Made by a program: the position numbers and the translations under genes
Assembly: GCA_021780535.1 (NCBI GenBank)
Contig: JAJXYN010000011.1
Coordinates: 26,563 to 90,562 of the forward strand
Source: a bacterium
Lineage (GTDB): Bacteria > Patescibacteria > ABY1 > JAGPKW01
Direction: 5' to 3'
Length of the DNA: 64,000 bases
In this document: one piece after another, positions 1-8,697 of the stretch
Position numbering within the stretch: the first letter of the stretch is position 1
How the letters are laid out: the number at the start of each line of letters is the position of its first letter
Notes under the pieces: model-generated
Databases searched by the model: none
Seen by the model: the letters and a program-made list of their open reading frames with translations, nothing else
Told to the model about the DNA's origin: nothing

Positions 1-176
1 TAGATCCAATGACTGAATATCTTGCTGATATTTATACCGTGATTCCTAGCCTTGCTGGAGTTTGTTCATTAAATGTGCCTATCGGGTTTGTAGAGAAATT
101 ACCGGTTGGAATGCAGATTATTGGTGGTGTATTAGATGAAAATAAAGTTATGGAATTCGCAAAAATACTTGGCTAA
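1..176 (+). CDS. gatA: Glutamyl-tRNA(Gln) amidotransferase subunit A, C-terminal end (partial)
   Basis: Partial gene entering from the left edge; complete codons begin at base 3 and give 57 residues before TAA. The peptide contains YLADIYTVIPSLAG followed by VPIGF and LPVGMQIIGG, which matches the C-terminal part of the GatA amidase: the region after the catalytic core that closes the active site. GatA hydrolyses glutamine so that the GatCAB complex can convert Glu-tRNA(Gln) or Asp-tRNA(Asn) to the amidated form. The gatB gene lies 600 bases downstream on the same strand, separated by one small membrane protein gene, which supports the assignment. The amidase signature itself lies outside the window. 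Confidence 0.9.
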   Translation, partial: DPMTEYLADIYTVIPSLAGVCSLNVPIGFVEKLPVGMQIIGGVLDENKVMEFAKILG

Positions 177-181
177 TTGAT

Positions 182-209
182 TTTTGGTTTTATATTTATG
201 TGATATAAT
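182..209 (+). promoter_or_regulatory. Promoter upstream of the 301 membrane protein / gatB
   Basis: A consensus TATAAT at 204-209 is preceded by TG one base upstream (extended -10). A weak -35 (TTTTGG, 182-187) lies 16 nt away. It sits directly after the gatA stop and could drive the 301 gene and gatB. Confidence 0.45.
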
Positions 210-300
210 AAATGCAGTAAAATGTTGATAGTTGTTTATTTAAATAATTTAATTAAACGATTGTTAACTATAATTATTTAACTTATTTAACTATTTTTAC

Positions 301-777
301 ATGAATCCTCAATTTTTATATACAATTCTCTTTTTTGCTCCTTTTATTTTGTTAATAATATTAGGTTTTTTAATTGCTAAGAAACTTATTAAAATTGGAT
401 TATTTGTACTTATAATTGCTGTTGTACTTTTCTTTGGTTTTTCTATTAAAATATCTCCACTAGATTATTTCTTTAATTATCAACAAAACGTTGATGCAAA
501 AAGTATAAATCTTGGAAAATATACAATTACTTTCGGTCAAACTCCTTCCAGTGATTTTTACCATTCTTACATAAAAATTTATGATAATGAAACAAAAAAA
601 GAAAATACTATTGAATTAGATCCTAAATCTGGTAAATATTGGAATGTTCAAATTACAACAGAAGGGAATAATATTTGTTTTAATAGCTCCTCTACCAAAT
701 TGTTTTGTATAGATAAAAATCTTTGGAGTATTAGTTATAATAATATAAGCACAAACCTTAAAGATATAGTTAAATAA
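301..777 (+). CDS. Small membrane-anchored hypothetical protein
   Basis: 158 residues, not recognised. Two hydrophobic segments at about 7-25 and 30-48 form a short N-terminal hairpin in the membrane. They are followed by a polar domain of about 100 residues containing two cysteines (in NICFNSSS and KLFCIDKN) that could form a disulfide outside the cytoplasm. The gene sits between gatA and gatB on the same strand and stops 4 bases before the gatB start, so it is probably co-transcribed with gatB. It has no visible Shine-Dalgarno. Nothing in the sequence links it functionally to tRNA amidation. Confidence 0.65.
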   Translation: MNPQFLYTILFFAPFILLIILGFLIAKKLIKIGLFVLIIAVVLFFGFSIKISPLDYFFNYQQNVDAKSINLGKYTITFGQTPSSDFYHSYIKIYDNETKKENTIELDPKSGKYWNVQITTEGNNICFNSSSTKLFCIDKNLWSISYNNISTNLKDIVK

Positions 778-781
778 AATT

Positions 782-2296
782 ATGAATAAGTATTCTACTA
801 TAATTGGTCTTGAAATTCATGTTCAACTTGATACTAAAACTAAATTATTTTGTTCTTGTGACAATGAGTCTTTTAATATTGGACCCAATGTAAATATTTG
901 CCCCATTTGTTCTGGGCAACCAGGTACTCTCCCTGTTATAAACAAACAAGCTATTGATTATGCCATAAAAGCTGGTCTTGCTATGAATTGTGAAATAAAT
1001 AAACATACAAAATGGGATAGAAAAAGTTATTTTTATCCTGATTTACCAAAAGGATATCAAATTTCTCAATATGACCAACCTATAGATATTGGTGGCTATA
1101 TTGAGATTTTCCTTCCAGATAATATCAATACAACTAATAATGGAAAAGAAATTTTAATTTCTAAAAAAATTAAACTTGAAAGAGCTCATCTTGAAGAAGA
1201 TGCTGGTAAATCTATTCATGACAGGAGTATTGAATATACTTATTTAGATTATAATAGATGTGGAACTCCACTTCTTGAAATAGTTTCAAAACCTGATATG
1301 ACTTCATCTATTGAAGCTGAGCTTTATGCTAGAGAAATAAGAAGAAGAATGAGATATACCGGAGTTTCTAAGTGTGACATGGAAAAAGGACACATGAGAT
1401 TTGATATTAATGTTAATCTTAAAATTGAAGATGAAGATGGAGAAAAATTTACTCCAATAGCGGAAGTTAAAAATCTTAATTCTTTTAGATCTCTTGTACG
1501 TGCTATTGAATTTGAAATAGTTAGACAAAAAGAAGAATTTGAAAAAACAGGAATTACTAAAAATGATAGTAATAAAACCACTAGACTTTGGAATGACAAC
1601 AAAGGAATAACATCTCAAATGAGAACTAAAGAAGAGGCAGCTGACTATAGATATTTTCCAGATCCCGACATTACGCCAGTTATTATAAGTGATGATTGGA
1701 TAGAAAATATTAGAAAAACATTGCCAGAAATGCCTTCCGCTAGATTTAATAAATATCTTAATCTTGGATTATCAAAAACTATTTCATATAGTGTTGTTGA
1801 TAATATTACTTTGGCTAACTATTTAGATGACTGTCTAAATTTAATAGATCAAATGTCTAGTACTAAAATTATAGAAATTAAACAAGAATTTTTAAATTGG
1901 TTTGGTAGAGATTTACTATCTCAAATTAATCAATCTAACGAAGAAGATGAAAATATTAATACAATTATAAAAATAACTAAAGAGGATTTTATTGGATTAA
2001 TAGAGTTGGTTGTAAATAAAAAAATAACTAGAAATTTAGCAAAAGAATTTTTAATAGACATATGGGATAATAGTAAAACTTTAGAAGAATTAAAAATCAC
2101 TATCCCTAATGAATCTATAAATATTGAAGAAGTAATAAATAAAATTATTTCTATTAATACCAACATGCTAGAACAATATAAGGCTGGTAATGAAAAAGTA
2201 TTTAACGTATTCGTTGGGCTTACCATGAAAGAAACTAAAGGACTTATTGATCCTAAAGAAATCCAAGAGAAATTAAAAGAGATTTTAAATAAATAG
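782..2296 (+). CDS. gatB: Aspartyl/glutamyl-tRNA amidotransferase subunit B
   Basis: 504 residues, about the family length. GatB is the kinase/transamidase subunit of GatCAB: it phosphorylates Glu-tRNA(Gln) or Asp-tRNA(Asn) and amidates it with ammonia from GatA. The N-terminal cradle signature GLEIHVQLDTKTKLF (about residues 9-23) is intact. Four cysteines (C24, C26, C40, C43) form the usual zinc site. YFYPDLPKGYQISQYD (about 88-103) is a strongly conserved family block. The last 150 residues match the helical tail that binds the tRNA elbow. It begins 4 bases after the preceding small membrane protein. No gatC is visible here. Confidence 0.97.
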   Translation: MNKYSTIIGLEIHVQLDTKTKLFCSCDNESFNIGPNVNICPICSGQPGTLPVINKQAIDYAIKAGLAMNCEINKHTKWDRKSYFYPDLPKGYQISQYDQPIDIGGYIEIFLPDNINTTNNGKEILISKKIKLERAHLEEDAGKSIHDRSIEYTYLDYNRCGTPLLEIVSKPDMTSSIEAELYAREIRRRMRYTGVSKCDMEKGHMRFDINVNLKIEDEDGEKFTPIAEVKNLNSFRSLVRAIEFEIVRQKEEFEKTGITKNDSNKTTRLWNDNKGITSQMRTKEEAADYRYFPDPDITPVIISDDWIENIRKTLPEMPSARFNKYLNLGLSKTISYSVVDNITLANYLDDCLNLIDQMSSTKIIEIKQEFLNWFGRDLLSQINQSNEEDENINTIIKITKEDFIGLIELVVNKKITRNLAKEFLIDIWDNSKTLEELKITIPNESINIEEVINKIISINTNMLEQYKAGNEKVFNVFVGLTMKETKGLIDPKEIQEKLKEILNK

Positions 2297-2354
2297 ATTG
2301 TTACTATTACATAATTTTATCGTTGTAATAAATATAATTATCTAAAATAATAAA

Positions 2355-2999
2355 ATGAAAAAAATATTTTTATTAATATTGCCCATATTCTTTATTTTTT
2401 CTTCTAATGTAGGTGCATTGGAAAAAAGAGCCTGCACCACGGATTATACACCTGTTTGTGGGGTTGACGGTGTTACTTATAGTAATACTTGCACGGCAAA
2501 TAAAGTAAAAGTTGCTTACACTGGTGAGTGTAAGATTAAACCATGTACAAAAAGTTATGTACCAGTTTGTGGTTTGGTACAGATTGAATGTATAAAAGCT
2601 CCTTGTAATCCTATCTTTGAAACATTCACTAATAAATGCGAACTAAATAAAATTAAATCTGCTAAATTAGCATATAAAGGTGAGTGTAAAGAAAAAATAC
2701 TTGGACCAAGCAAAATAAAATATTATAAAAATATTACAAAATATGGAAACGATATTTTTGGAAATAAAAAAACTGATATTGAAATTCAAAATACAATCTA
2801 TAATATAATAAAAAATTCGAAATCAGAGTGTGTCATTGGAGGCCAAAAAACTTTTAATAAAGTTGTAAACAAGGGTGATGATTTCCTAAGATTTGAAGGA
2901 TCTACTACTAAAAAAGGATGCGGATTTGCATGTATTTATAAATTAGATACTAATACTATAGAATCTGGTTGGATGTGTACTGGACTTATTATCAAATAA
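2355..2999 (+). CDS. Secreted protein with two Kazal-type protease-inhibitor domains
   Basis: 214 residues. A signal peptide (residues 1 to about 21, basic start then a hydrophobic core) is followed by two cysteine-rich Kazal-like modules. The first (about 27-59) has the classic C-x7-C pattern with YTPVCGVDGVTYSNTC and a closing GEC. The second (about 64-111) has YVPVCG, an insertion with two extra cysteines, then TNKC and GEC. A C-terminal domain of about 90 residues with several more cysteines is not recognised. Kazal domains bind and block serine proteases; export through the Sec route is inferred. The gene stands alone: a promoter-sized gap precedes it and a strong terminator follows. Confidence 0.85.
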   Translation: MKKIFLLILPIFFIFSSNVGALEKRACTTDYTPVCGVDGVTYSNTCTANKVKVAYTGECKIKPCTKSYVPVCGLVQIECIKAPCNPIFETFTNKCELNKIKSAKLAYKGECKEKILGPSKIKYYKNITKYGNDIFGNKKTDIEIQNTIYNIIKNSKSECVIGGQKTFNKVVNKGDDFLRFEGSTTKKGCGFACIYKLDTNTIESGWMCTGLIIK

Positions 3000-3010
3000 A
3001 TAAGCTTATC

Positions 3011-3054
3011 AATAAAATAAAAAACTGATAATTCATTCAGTTTTTTATTTTATT
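3011..3054 (+). terminator. Intrinsic terminator after the Kazal gene
   Basis: Perfect 18-bp inverted repeat (3011-3028 and 3037-3054) with an 8-nt loop. The descending arm is T-rich. It ends the Kazal transcript just before the AbrB promoter. Confidence 0.85.
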
Positions 3055-3057
3055 TTG

Positions 3058-3086
3058 TTGATATTTTTTTATTTTTTTGATATGAT
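3058..3086 (+). promoter_or_regulatory. Promoter for the AbrB-like gene / MATE operon
   Basis: TTGATA (3058-3063), a 17-nt T-rich spacer and TATGAT (3081-3086) with TG one base upstream (extended -10). It lies directly behind the preceding terminator. Confidence 0.65.
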
Positions 3087-3128
3087 ATTTCATACTTATC
3101 ATATTTAAATTATTTTTATTCAAAAAAT

Positions 3129-3359
3129 ATGCACATACAAGAAGATTGTCCAGTAAACCCGGAGTTTCGCGGGTCAGCAACATTAGGAGAAAGAGGTCAA
3201 ATAGTTATTCCTTCTGAATTAAGAGCGGAACTTAATATAAATCCTGGGGATAAATTTATGTTTTTTAAGGTTTATAATAAAATTGTTTCTCTTATAAAAG
3301 CTGATGATATTGAAGAAATTCAAAATACTATGAAAAATTTATCTAAAATGACTAAATAA
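3129..3359 (+). CDS. AbrB/SpoVT-family DNA-binding protein
   Basis: 76 residues. Residues about 15-60 match the swapped-hairpin AbrB fold: GERGQIVIPSELRAEL followed by INPGDKFMFF, the usual pattern of transition-state regulators and MazE/VapB-type antitoxins. Such proteins bind DNA as dimers. It precedes the MATE exporter by 4 bases, so the two are one operon and the protein may control its own transcript and the exporter. No toxin gene is adjacent, so an antitoxin role is not supported. The N-terminal extension (CPVNPEFRGS) is unusual, but the ATG at 3129 fits the upstream promoter. Confidence 0.85.
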   Translation: MHIQEDCPVNPEFRGSATLGERGQIVIPSELRAELNINPGDKFMFFKVYNKIVSLIKADDIEEIQNTMKNLSKMTK

Positions 3360-3363
3360 AATT

Positions 3364-4773
3364 ATGACGGAAATTAAAAATAAATCAATTACAAAATCCA
3401 TATTAACAATTGCTGTGCCCATAGTTTTCGTTAATATTTTACAAGTTGCATATAGCTTGGTGGACACTTACTGGGTTGGAAAACTTGGTGCTAACGCCAT
3501 TGCTTCTATATCTATTTCTTTCCCAATATTATTTCTTATAATGGCTATCGCGAACGGTCTTACTGTTGCTGGGTCTGTTTTTGTTTCTCAATATAAAGGC
3601 AAAAATGATAAAGAAAATATAAGTAAATTTTCCGGACAAACGATGATAACTGTTACAGTATTGTCATTGATTTTATCTGTTGTAGGATTTTTTACATCTG
3701 TTCCATTATTAAAATTAATTGGTGCTGGCCCAGAAATTATTAATGACGCTGCTGGATATCTTCAAGTTTCTTGCCTTGGATTATCTTCTACTTTTATATT
3801 TTTTGTATTTCAATCAATAATGAGAGGTGTTGGAGAGGTTAAAAAAGCTACATATATCATGTTTCTTGGAGTTGTATTAAATTTTTTTATTGATCCTATT
3901 TTTATATTTGGAAATTTTGGAATTCATGCTATGGGCGTTACTGGAAGTGCTGTTGCTACTATTATTTGTCAGATTGCTGGGTCTCTTATTGCTTTGTATT
4001 TTTTATTTTTTAATAAAAAAAATGAAATACATATTTCTGTTAAAAATTTAATCCCTGATTTTAAATTCATTAAACAAATATTCAAAATCGGATTACCATC
4101 ATCAATGGAACAAATAATTAGATCCTCTGGAATGATTTTAATGATGTTTTTGGTTACTGGATTTGGCACAATATTAACAGCTGCTTATGGACTTGGAACT
4201 AGAATGTTTAGTTTTGTAATCATACCAGCACTTGGTTTTATGATTGCTGTTTCCATTTTAGTTGGACAAAATATTGGCTCTGGCGACAAAAAAAGAGCGG
4301 AGGAGATTGCAAAAAAAGGCGCTATAATGGCTTTTTTAGCTTTAACTTTAATTAGTGTTATTTTCTTTGTTTTTGCAAAATTTATAATTCAGATGTTTAT
4401 ACAAGATGATTCAGCTGTTATAGATGTTAGTGTTAAATTTATGAGATTTTTATCTGTAACTTTTGGAATGATGGGAATATCCATGACTCTTATGGGTGCT
4501 TTTATGGGCTCTGGAAACACTGTAACTTCAATGATTTTAACGACCTTCCAATTATTTATTAATTTTGTATTAGCATTAATATTATCTAAATTTACATCTC
4601 TTGGATATAATGGAATATTTTGGTCTTACCCAATAGCAACATTTATAATGTTTATAATTGCTATAATTATATTTTTAAAAGGAGATTGGAAAAATAAAAA
4701 AATAACAGAAGAAATGAAAATAAAAGATACAGTAGAAGAAGAAACTCTTATTAGAGAATTTGCAGAAGAATAA
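3364..4773 (+). CDS. MATE-family multidrug/metabolite exporter
   Basis: 469 residues with about twelve hydrophobic segments, the normal size and topology for MATE (NorM/DinF-like) antiporters, which export cationic or aromatic compounds using a sodium or proton gradient. Characteristic pieces are the N-terminal block around VDTYWVGKLGANAIAS and the equivalent block in the second half (GLGTRMFSFVIIPALGF), reflecting the internal duplication. The C-terminal 30 residues are charged and cytoplasmic. It is co-transcribed with the AbrB-like regulator. The substrate cannot be read from sequence. Confidence 0.93.
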   Translation: MTEIKNKSITKSILTIAVPIVFVNILQVAYSLVDTYWVGKLGANAIASISISFPILFLIMAIANGLTVAGSVFVSQYKGKNDKENISKFSGQTMITVTVLSLILSVVGFFTSVPLLKLIGAGPEIINDAAGYLQVSCLGLSSTFIFFVFQSIMRGVGEVKKATYIMFLGVVLNFFIDPIFIFGNFGIHAMGVTGSAVATIICQIAGSLIALYFLFFNKKNEIHISVKNLIPDFKFIKQIFKIGLPSSMEQIIRSSGMILMMFLVTGFGTILTAAYGLGTRMFSFVIIPALGFMIAVSILVGQNIGSGDKKRAEEIAKKGAIMAFLALTLISVIFFVFAKFIIQMFIQDDSAVIDVSVKFMRFLSVTFGMMGISMTLMGAFMGSGNTVTSMILTTFQLFINFVLALILSKFTSLGYNGIFWSYPIATFIMFIIAIIIFLKGDWKNKKITEEMKIKDTVEEETLIREFAEE

Positions 4774-4814
4774 TAATTTAGCAAATAATGAGAATTAAAA
4801 ATTAAAAATTAAAG

Positions 4815-6719
4815 ATGAAAAAAATATTTAAAATAATAATACCAATAACGATAGTTCTCTTAATAATAAGTGGTATTGTTATTATTAGTAATAAAAATAA
4901 ACAAAATATAAAAGATTATAAAATTGTTAAAGCCCAGATTGGCAACTTCTCTGATTATGTTGCAGCTGATGGTAAAGTTTCAGGAGAAAACCAAATATCA
5001 ATAAAGCCAAAGATTACCGGAAATATTGATCAAATTTTAGTTAAAAATGGAGATAAAGTTAAAAAAGGCGATTTACTTGTAAAATTTGATACTACTGATA
5101 TTGAAAAAACAGTTCAAAATGCTCAGATAGCCGTCGCTAACAGTAAAAACAATCTAGACAAAATCACAAAACCCGTAGATTCTTTAGCAAAAATTCAAGC
5201 AGAATTATCTTTGCAATCTGCAAAAGATAATTTAGAAAAATTAAAATTATCACAAACAATAACTTTGCAACAAGCAAAAGACGCTAGAGATAATGCAACT
5301 ACCGCATTAGATAATTCTTATGATTCTGCTTTAAATAATATAGATTCATCATTTGCTGGTTTTGCAACAATAATAAATGATGCACAAAAAATTTTATATT
5401 TAACAGATACTATACAAAACCAAGACATAACAGGAAATTCAACTACAGATGCTAATTTATTAAAAGATCCATTATCTCTTTGGTCTGGAGAAATGCCAAA
5501 ATATTGGAATGATTCTATAAATTCTATTACTTTTGATACTCCGGAAGATAAACAAAAAGCTCAAGATCTTGCAATAAGTGCCACATCAGCTTATAAAAGC
5601 GCGAAAAGTTTATACGATCAAAATGTTATAACCTACAGAACATTGTCAAAATATTCAGATAAGCAAACTATTGAGAATTTTTTGCCTACTGCCATAGACA
5701 CAGCTAAAAGTATATCAGAGTCCATGAGAGCAATGAACAATCTTTACGATTATTGGATTACTTACAATAATGATAGAAAAAGAACATTATACTATAACAT
5801 ACCAGTTTATAATGTTACTTTAAAAACAGATACATCTTCTTCTAGTGAGTATTTAACTAATCTTATAAGTGCTCAAACTGGTGTTTATGGTATAAATACT
5901 TTAAAAACTTCTTTGAATGATGCTCAAAATAATTTAGATACACTTATACAAAATCAGCCACTTGATTTATCTTCTGCACAAACATCTTTACAAGCACAAC
6001 AAGAAGCTTATGATAAATTAATTTCTGGTGCCGATAAACTAGATATAAAATCTTATCAAATAGCATTGCAACAAGCTAATGTATCATTAGCTACAGCTAC
6101 TGACCAATTAGCTAATTATTATATAAAATCTCCGTTTGACGGTGTTGTTGGCGGTATAACTATTAGAGAATCAGACCTTGTAGCTGCAGGAACTCCTATA
6201 GTTAATATAATATCTGACAATAAAATAGTAGAAATAAATATAAACGAGAACGATACTGCTAAAATACAAGTTGGTCAAAAAGCTATAATAACTTTTGATG
6301 CTTTTGATGGTTTGCAAATTAATGGTGAGGTTGCTGAAATAGATTCCACTCCAAGTATAGACCAAACTAATGTTGTTAATTATAAAATTAAAATATCATT
6401 AAAAAATGATACTGATCAAAGTAAAAAATATTTTGATCTAATAAAAACTGGTATGAATTCTTCCGCAAAAATTATAACGAAAGAAAAAAACAATATACTA
6501 CTTGTTGATAGTGGCGCTATAAATCAAAATGATAGTGGTTATTATGTAGAAACTGTTAAAACCTATTCTAATGGAAAAGATGAAATATCACAAAAAAGCG
6601 TACAAATAGGATTGGTTGGCACTGACAACACAGAAATTATTTCTGGGATAGATAATGGCCAAAATGTTATTATTAGACAAAAGAAAAAATTAAACACAGG
6701 AATGAGTTTCGCAAATTAA
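4815..6719 (+). CDS. MacA/HlyD-type periplasmic adaptor (membrane fusion) protein
   Basis: 634 residues, long for this family. An N-terminal membrane anchor (about 5-24) is followed by a split biotinyl-lipoyl domain. Its first half is near 50-95 (IKPKITGNIDQILVKNGDKVKKGDLLVKFD) and its second half near 435-460 (YYIKSPFDGVVGGI). Between them lies a very long Ala/Gln/Asn-rich coiled-coil region. A beta-barrel and membrane-proximal domain finish the protein. In MacAB-type systems this subunit links the ABC permease to the exit duct. It is followed at 6725 by the ATPase and two permeases, so the four genes form one exporter operon. The extended coiled coil suggests a deep cell-envelope span. Confidence 0.88.
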   Translation: MKKIFKIIIPITIVLLIISGIVIISNKNKQNIKDYKIVKAQIGNFSDYVAADGKVSGENQISIKPKITGNIDQILVKNGDKVKKGDLLVKFDTTDIEKTVQNAQIAVANSKNNLDKITKPVDSLAKIQAELSLQSAKDNLEKLKLSQTITLQQAKDARDNATTALDNSYDSALNNIDSSFAGFATIINDAQKILYLTDTIQNQDITGNSTTDANLLKDPLSLWSGEMPKYWNDSINSITFDTPEDKQKAQDLAISATSAYKSAKSLYDQNVITYRTLSKYSDKQTIENFLPTAIDTAKSISESMRAMNNLYDYWITYNNDRKRTLYYNIPVYNVTLKTDTSSSSEYLTNLISAQTGVYGINTLKTSLNDAQNNLDTLIQNQPLDLSSAQTSLQAQQEAYDKLISGADKLDIKSYQIALQQANVSLATATDQLANYYIKSPFDGVVGGITIRESDLVAAGTPIVNIISDNKIVEININENDTAKIQVGQKAIITFDAFDGLQINGEVAEIDSTPSIDQTNVVNYKIKISLKNDTDQSKKYFDLIKTGMNSSAKIITKEKNNILLVDSGAINQNDSGYYVETVKTYSNGKDEISQKSVQIGLVGTDNTEIISGIDNGQNVIIRQKKKLNTGMSFAN

Positions 6720-6724
6720 ATTAT

Positions 6725-7450
6725 ATGAATAAAAAAACTATAATTAAAATTGAAGATATCAAAAAAGATTTTGGCAAGGGCGATAATATTACGAAAGTCC
6801 TTAAGGGTATTTCTTTTGAAATAAAAGAAGGTGAATTTGTTGCTATTATTGGTAAATCTGGTTCCGGTAAATCAACTTTAATGAATATATTGGGAGCATT
6901 AGATACACCAACTTCTGGAAAATATTTTCTTGACGGAAAAGATATTTCTAAAATGAAAGACAAACAGCTTGCCTCTATTAGACAAAAAAGAATAGGGTTT
7001 GTTTTCCAATCTTTTAACCTTTTAAATGGAGTATCTGTTTTAAAAAATGTAATGATGCCTCTTATCTATAATAGTGAAATTCCTACACATCAAAGAAAAA
7101 ATATTGCTCTTGCGGCGTTAGAAGATGTTGGCTTTGACATGGAAAGAATAAATAATAAACCAAATCAAATATCTGGTGGCCAAATGCAGAGAGTTGCTAT
7201 TGCTAGATCGTTAATAAATAATCCTTCCATGATTTTGGCTGATGAGCCAACTGGTAATTTAGATAGTAAAACGGAAGAAATAGTTTTAAATACTTTTGAT
7301 GAATTAAATAAAAAACAAGGTGTTACTATTATAATTATTACTCACGATGATTCTGTTGCTGAGCATGCTAATAGAATTATAAAAATACAAGATGGTGAAG
7401 TTATTGAAGATGCTCCTAGAGGAAAAAGTAAAATAGAATTAAGAAAATAA
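6725..7450 (+). CDS. ABC transporter ATPase, MacB/LolD type
   Basis: 241 residues. Walker A GKSGSGKST is at residues 43-51, the Q-loop is in VFQSFNLL, the signature is SGGQMQRVAIARSL, and Walker B is LADEPTGNLD followed by the switch histidine in IITHDD. The family powers mechanotransmission-type exporters of peptides, antibiotics or lipoproteins. It starts 6 bases after the adaptor stop and precedes two permeases. The C-terminal tail is short and charged. Confidence 0.95.
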   Translation: MNKKTIIKIEDIKKDFGKGDNITKVLKGISFEIKEGEFVAIIGKSGSGKSTLMNILGALDTPTSGKYFLDGKDISKMKDKQLASIRQKRIGFVFQSFNLLNGVSVLKNVMMPLIYNSEIPTHQRKNIALAALEDVGFDMERINNKPNQISGGQMQRVAIARSLINNPSMILADEPTGNLDSKTEEIVLNTFDELNKKQGVTIIIITHDDSVAEHANRIIKIQDGEVIEDAPRGKSKIELRK

Positions 7451-7465
7451 ATCAAACTATAATTT

Positions 7466-8671
7466 ATGAGATTTTTAGATTTATTACAAGAAACTTATAG
7501 TTCTGTTACTGCTAAAAAGGGTCGTACTATCCTAACTATTTTAGGTATTGTCATTGGGATTACTTCTGTTACTGCTATTCTTACTATAGGCGAAGCTGCC
7601 CAAAAATCTATAAAAGGCGATGTTGAATCATTTGGTAACAATGTTTTATTTATAGATTTAGACCCAACTAAAATATCTGATTCTGGAAAAAATATAAACG
7701 GATTTACAAATGAAAATATATCAGCAATAAAAAAAATTTCTGGTGTTGATACAGACAATGTTTATAAATTAGATTCTGCTAATTATGATATTAAATACAA
7801 GAGAGATGACGCTATTTTTAATACCGTTGGCCTTGAATCTAATTTACAATATCAGGTGAAACTTGAAATTGACCAAGGGAAATTTTTTACAACCGAACAA
7901 GAAAGAAATGCACAAAAAGTTGCTATAATAGGGCCAGATGTTAAAGATGAATTTTTTAAAAATGAAACAGCTATAGGGAAAATTATAAAAATTAACGATA
8001 CAAATTTTGAAGTTATTGGAGTTACAAAGAAAAAACAATTATCTATTCAAAATTTTAATAATATGATTTTTATGCCAATAACAACCATGGGTAATTATTT
8101 AACTGGCAGAAACGAAGCTTTGGAATTATGGGTGTATTTTAAGGATGGTTATGATGTTACTGATTTAAAAGATAATATTAAGCAAGCTTTATTTAAGAGC
8201 AGCGGATTAAAATATGACGGGATAGATTATTTTAAAATAACAAGCCAGGATGATGCTGTACAATTAACTAGTAATATTACTTCTATTTTTACATCACTAC
8301 TTGCCGCAATTGCCGCAATATCACTTTTAGTCTCTGGTATTGGTATTATGAATATGATGCTTAGAATTGTTGCTGAAAGAACAAAAGAAATAGGTCTAAG
8401 AAAAGCTGTTGGTGCTACTACTTTTGAAATAAGTGTACAATTTTTAATGGAATCTATTGCATTAACATTACTTGGTGGAATTTTTGGAGTTGGACTTGGT
8501 GTTCTATTGTCTAATTTAGTTATACCATTAATGAATTTAAAAGGTCTTATATCTATTAATGCAATAATGATAGCCTTCTTTGTTTCTAGCGCTATTGGAA
8601 TAATATTTGGATTTTATCCAGCTAGGCGTGCTGCAAAAATGAATCCTATTGATGCATTAAGAATTGAATAA
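7466..8671 (+). CDS. MacB-like ABC permease (FtsX fold), copy 1
   Basis: 401 residues. The first transmembrane helix (about 20-42, LTILGIVIGITSVTAILTIG) is followed by a MacB-type extracytoplasmic domain of about 220 residues and three C-terminal helices. Conserved blocks are ISLLVSGIGIMNMML, ERTKEIGLRKAVGAT and FYPARRAAKMNPIDALR, the FtsX coupling and terminal motifs. It is a clear paralogue of the next gene. Together they probably form a heterodimeric membrane domain driven by the single ATPase upstream. Confidence 0.93.
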   Translation: MRFLDLLQETYSSVTAKKGRTILTILGIVIGITSVTAILTIGEAAQKSIKGDVESFGNNVLFIDLDPTKISDSGKNINGFTNENISAIKKISGVDTDNVYKLDSANYDIKYKRDDAIFNTVGLESNLQYQVKLEIDQGKFFTTEQERNAQKVAIIGPDVKDEFFKNETAIGKIIKINDTNFEVIGVTKKKQLSIQNFNNMIFMPITTMGNYLTGRNEALELWVYFKDGYDVTDLKDNIKQALFKSSGLKYDGIDYFKITSQDDAVQLTSNITSIFTSLLAAIAAISLLVSGIGIMNMMLRIVAERTKEIGLRKAVGATTFEISVQFLMESIALTLLGGIFGVGLGVLLSNLVIPLMNLKGLISINAIMIAFFVSSAIGIIFGFYPARRAAKMNPIDALRIE

Positions 8672-8697
8672 AAGAATTTAAATTTTGACTATTTACT

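Noticed and set aside
3129..4773. AbrB-like gene as an antitoxin
   Set aside because: The next gene is a MATE exporter and no toxin is adjacent, so a transcription-regulator reading is preferred.
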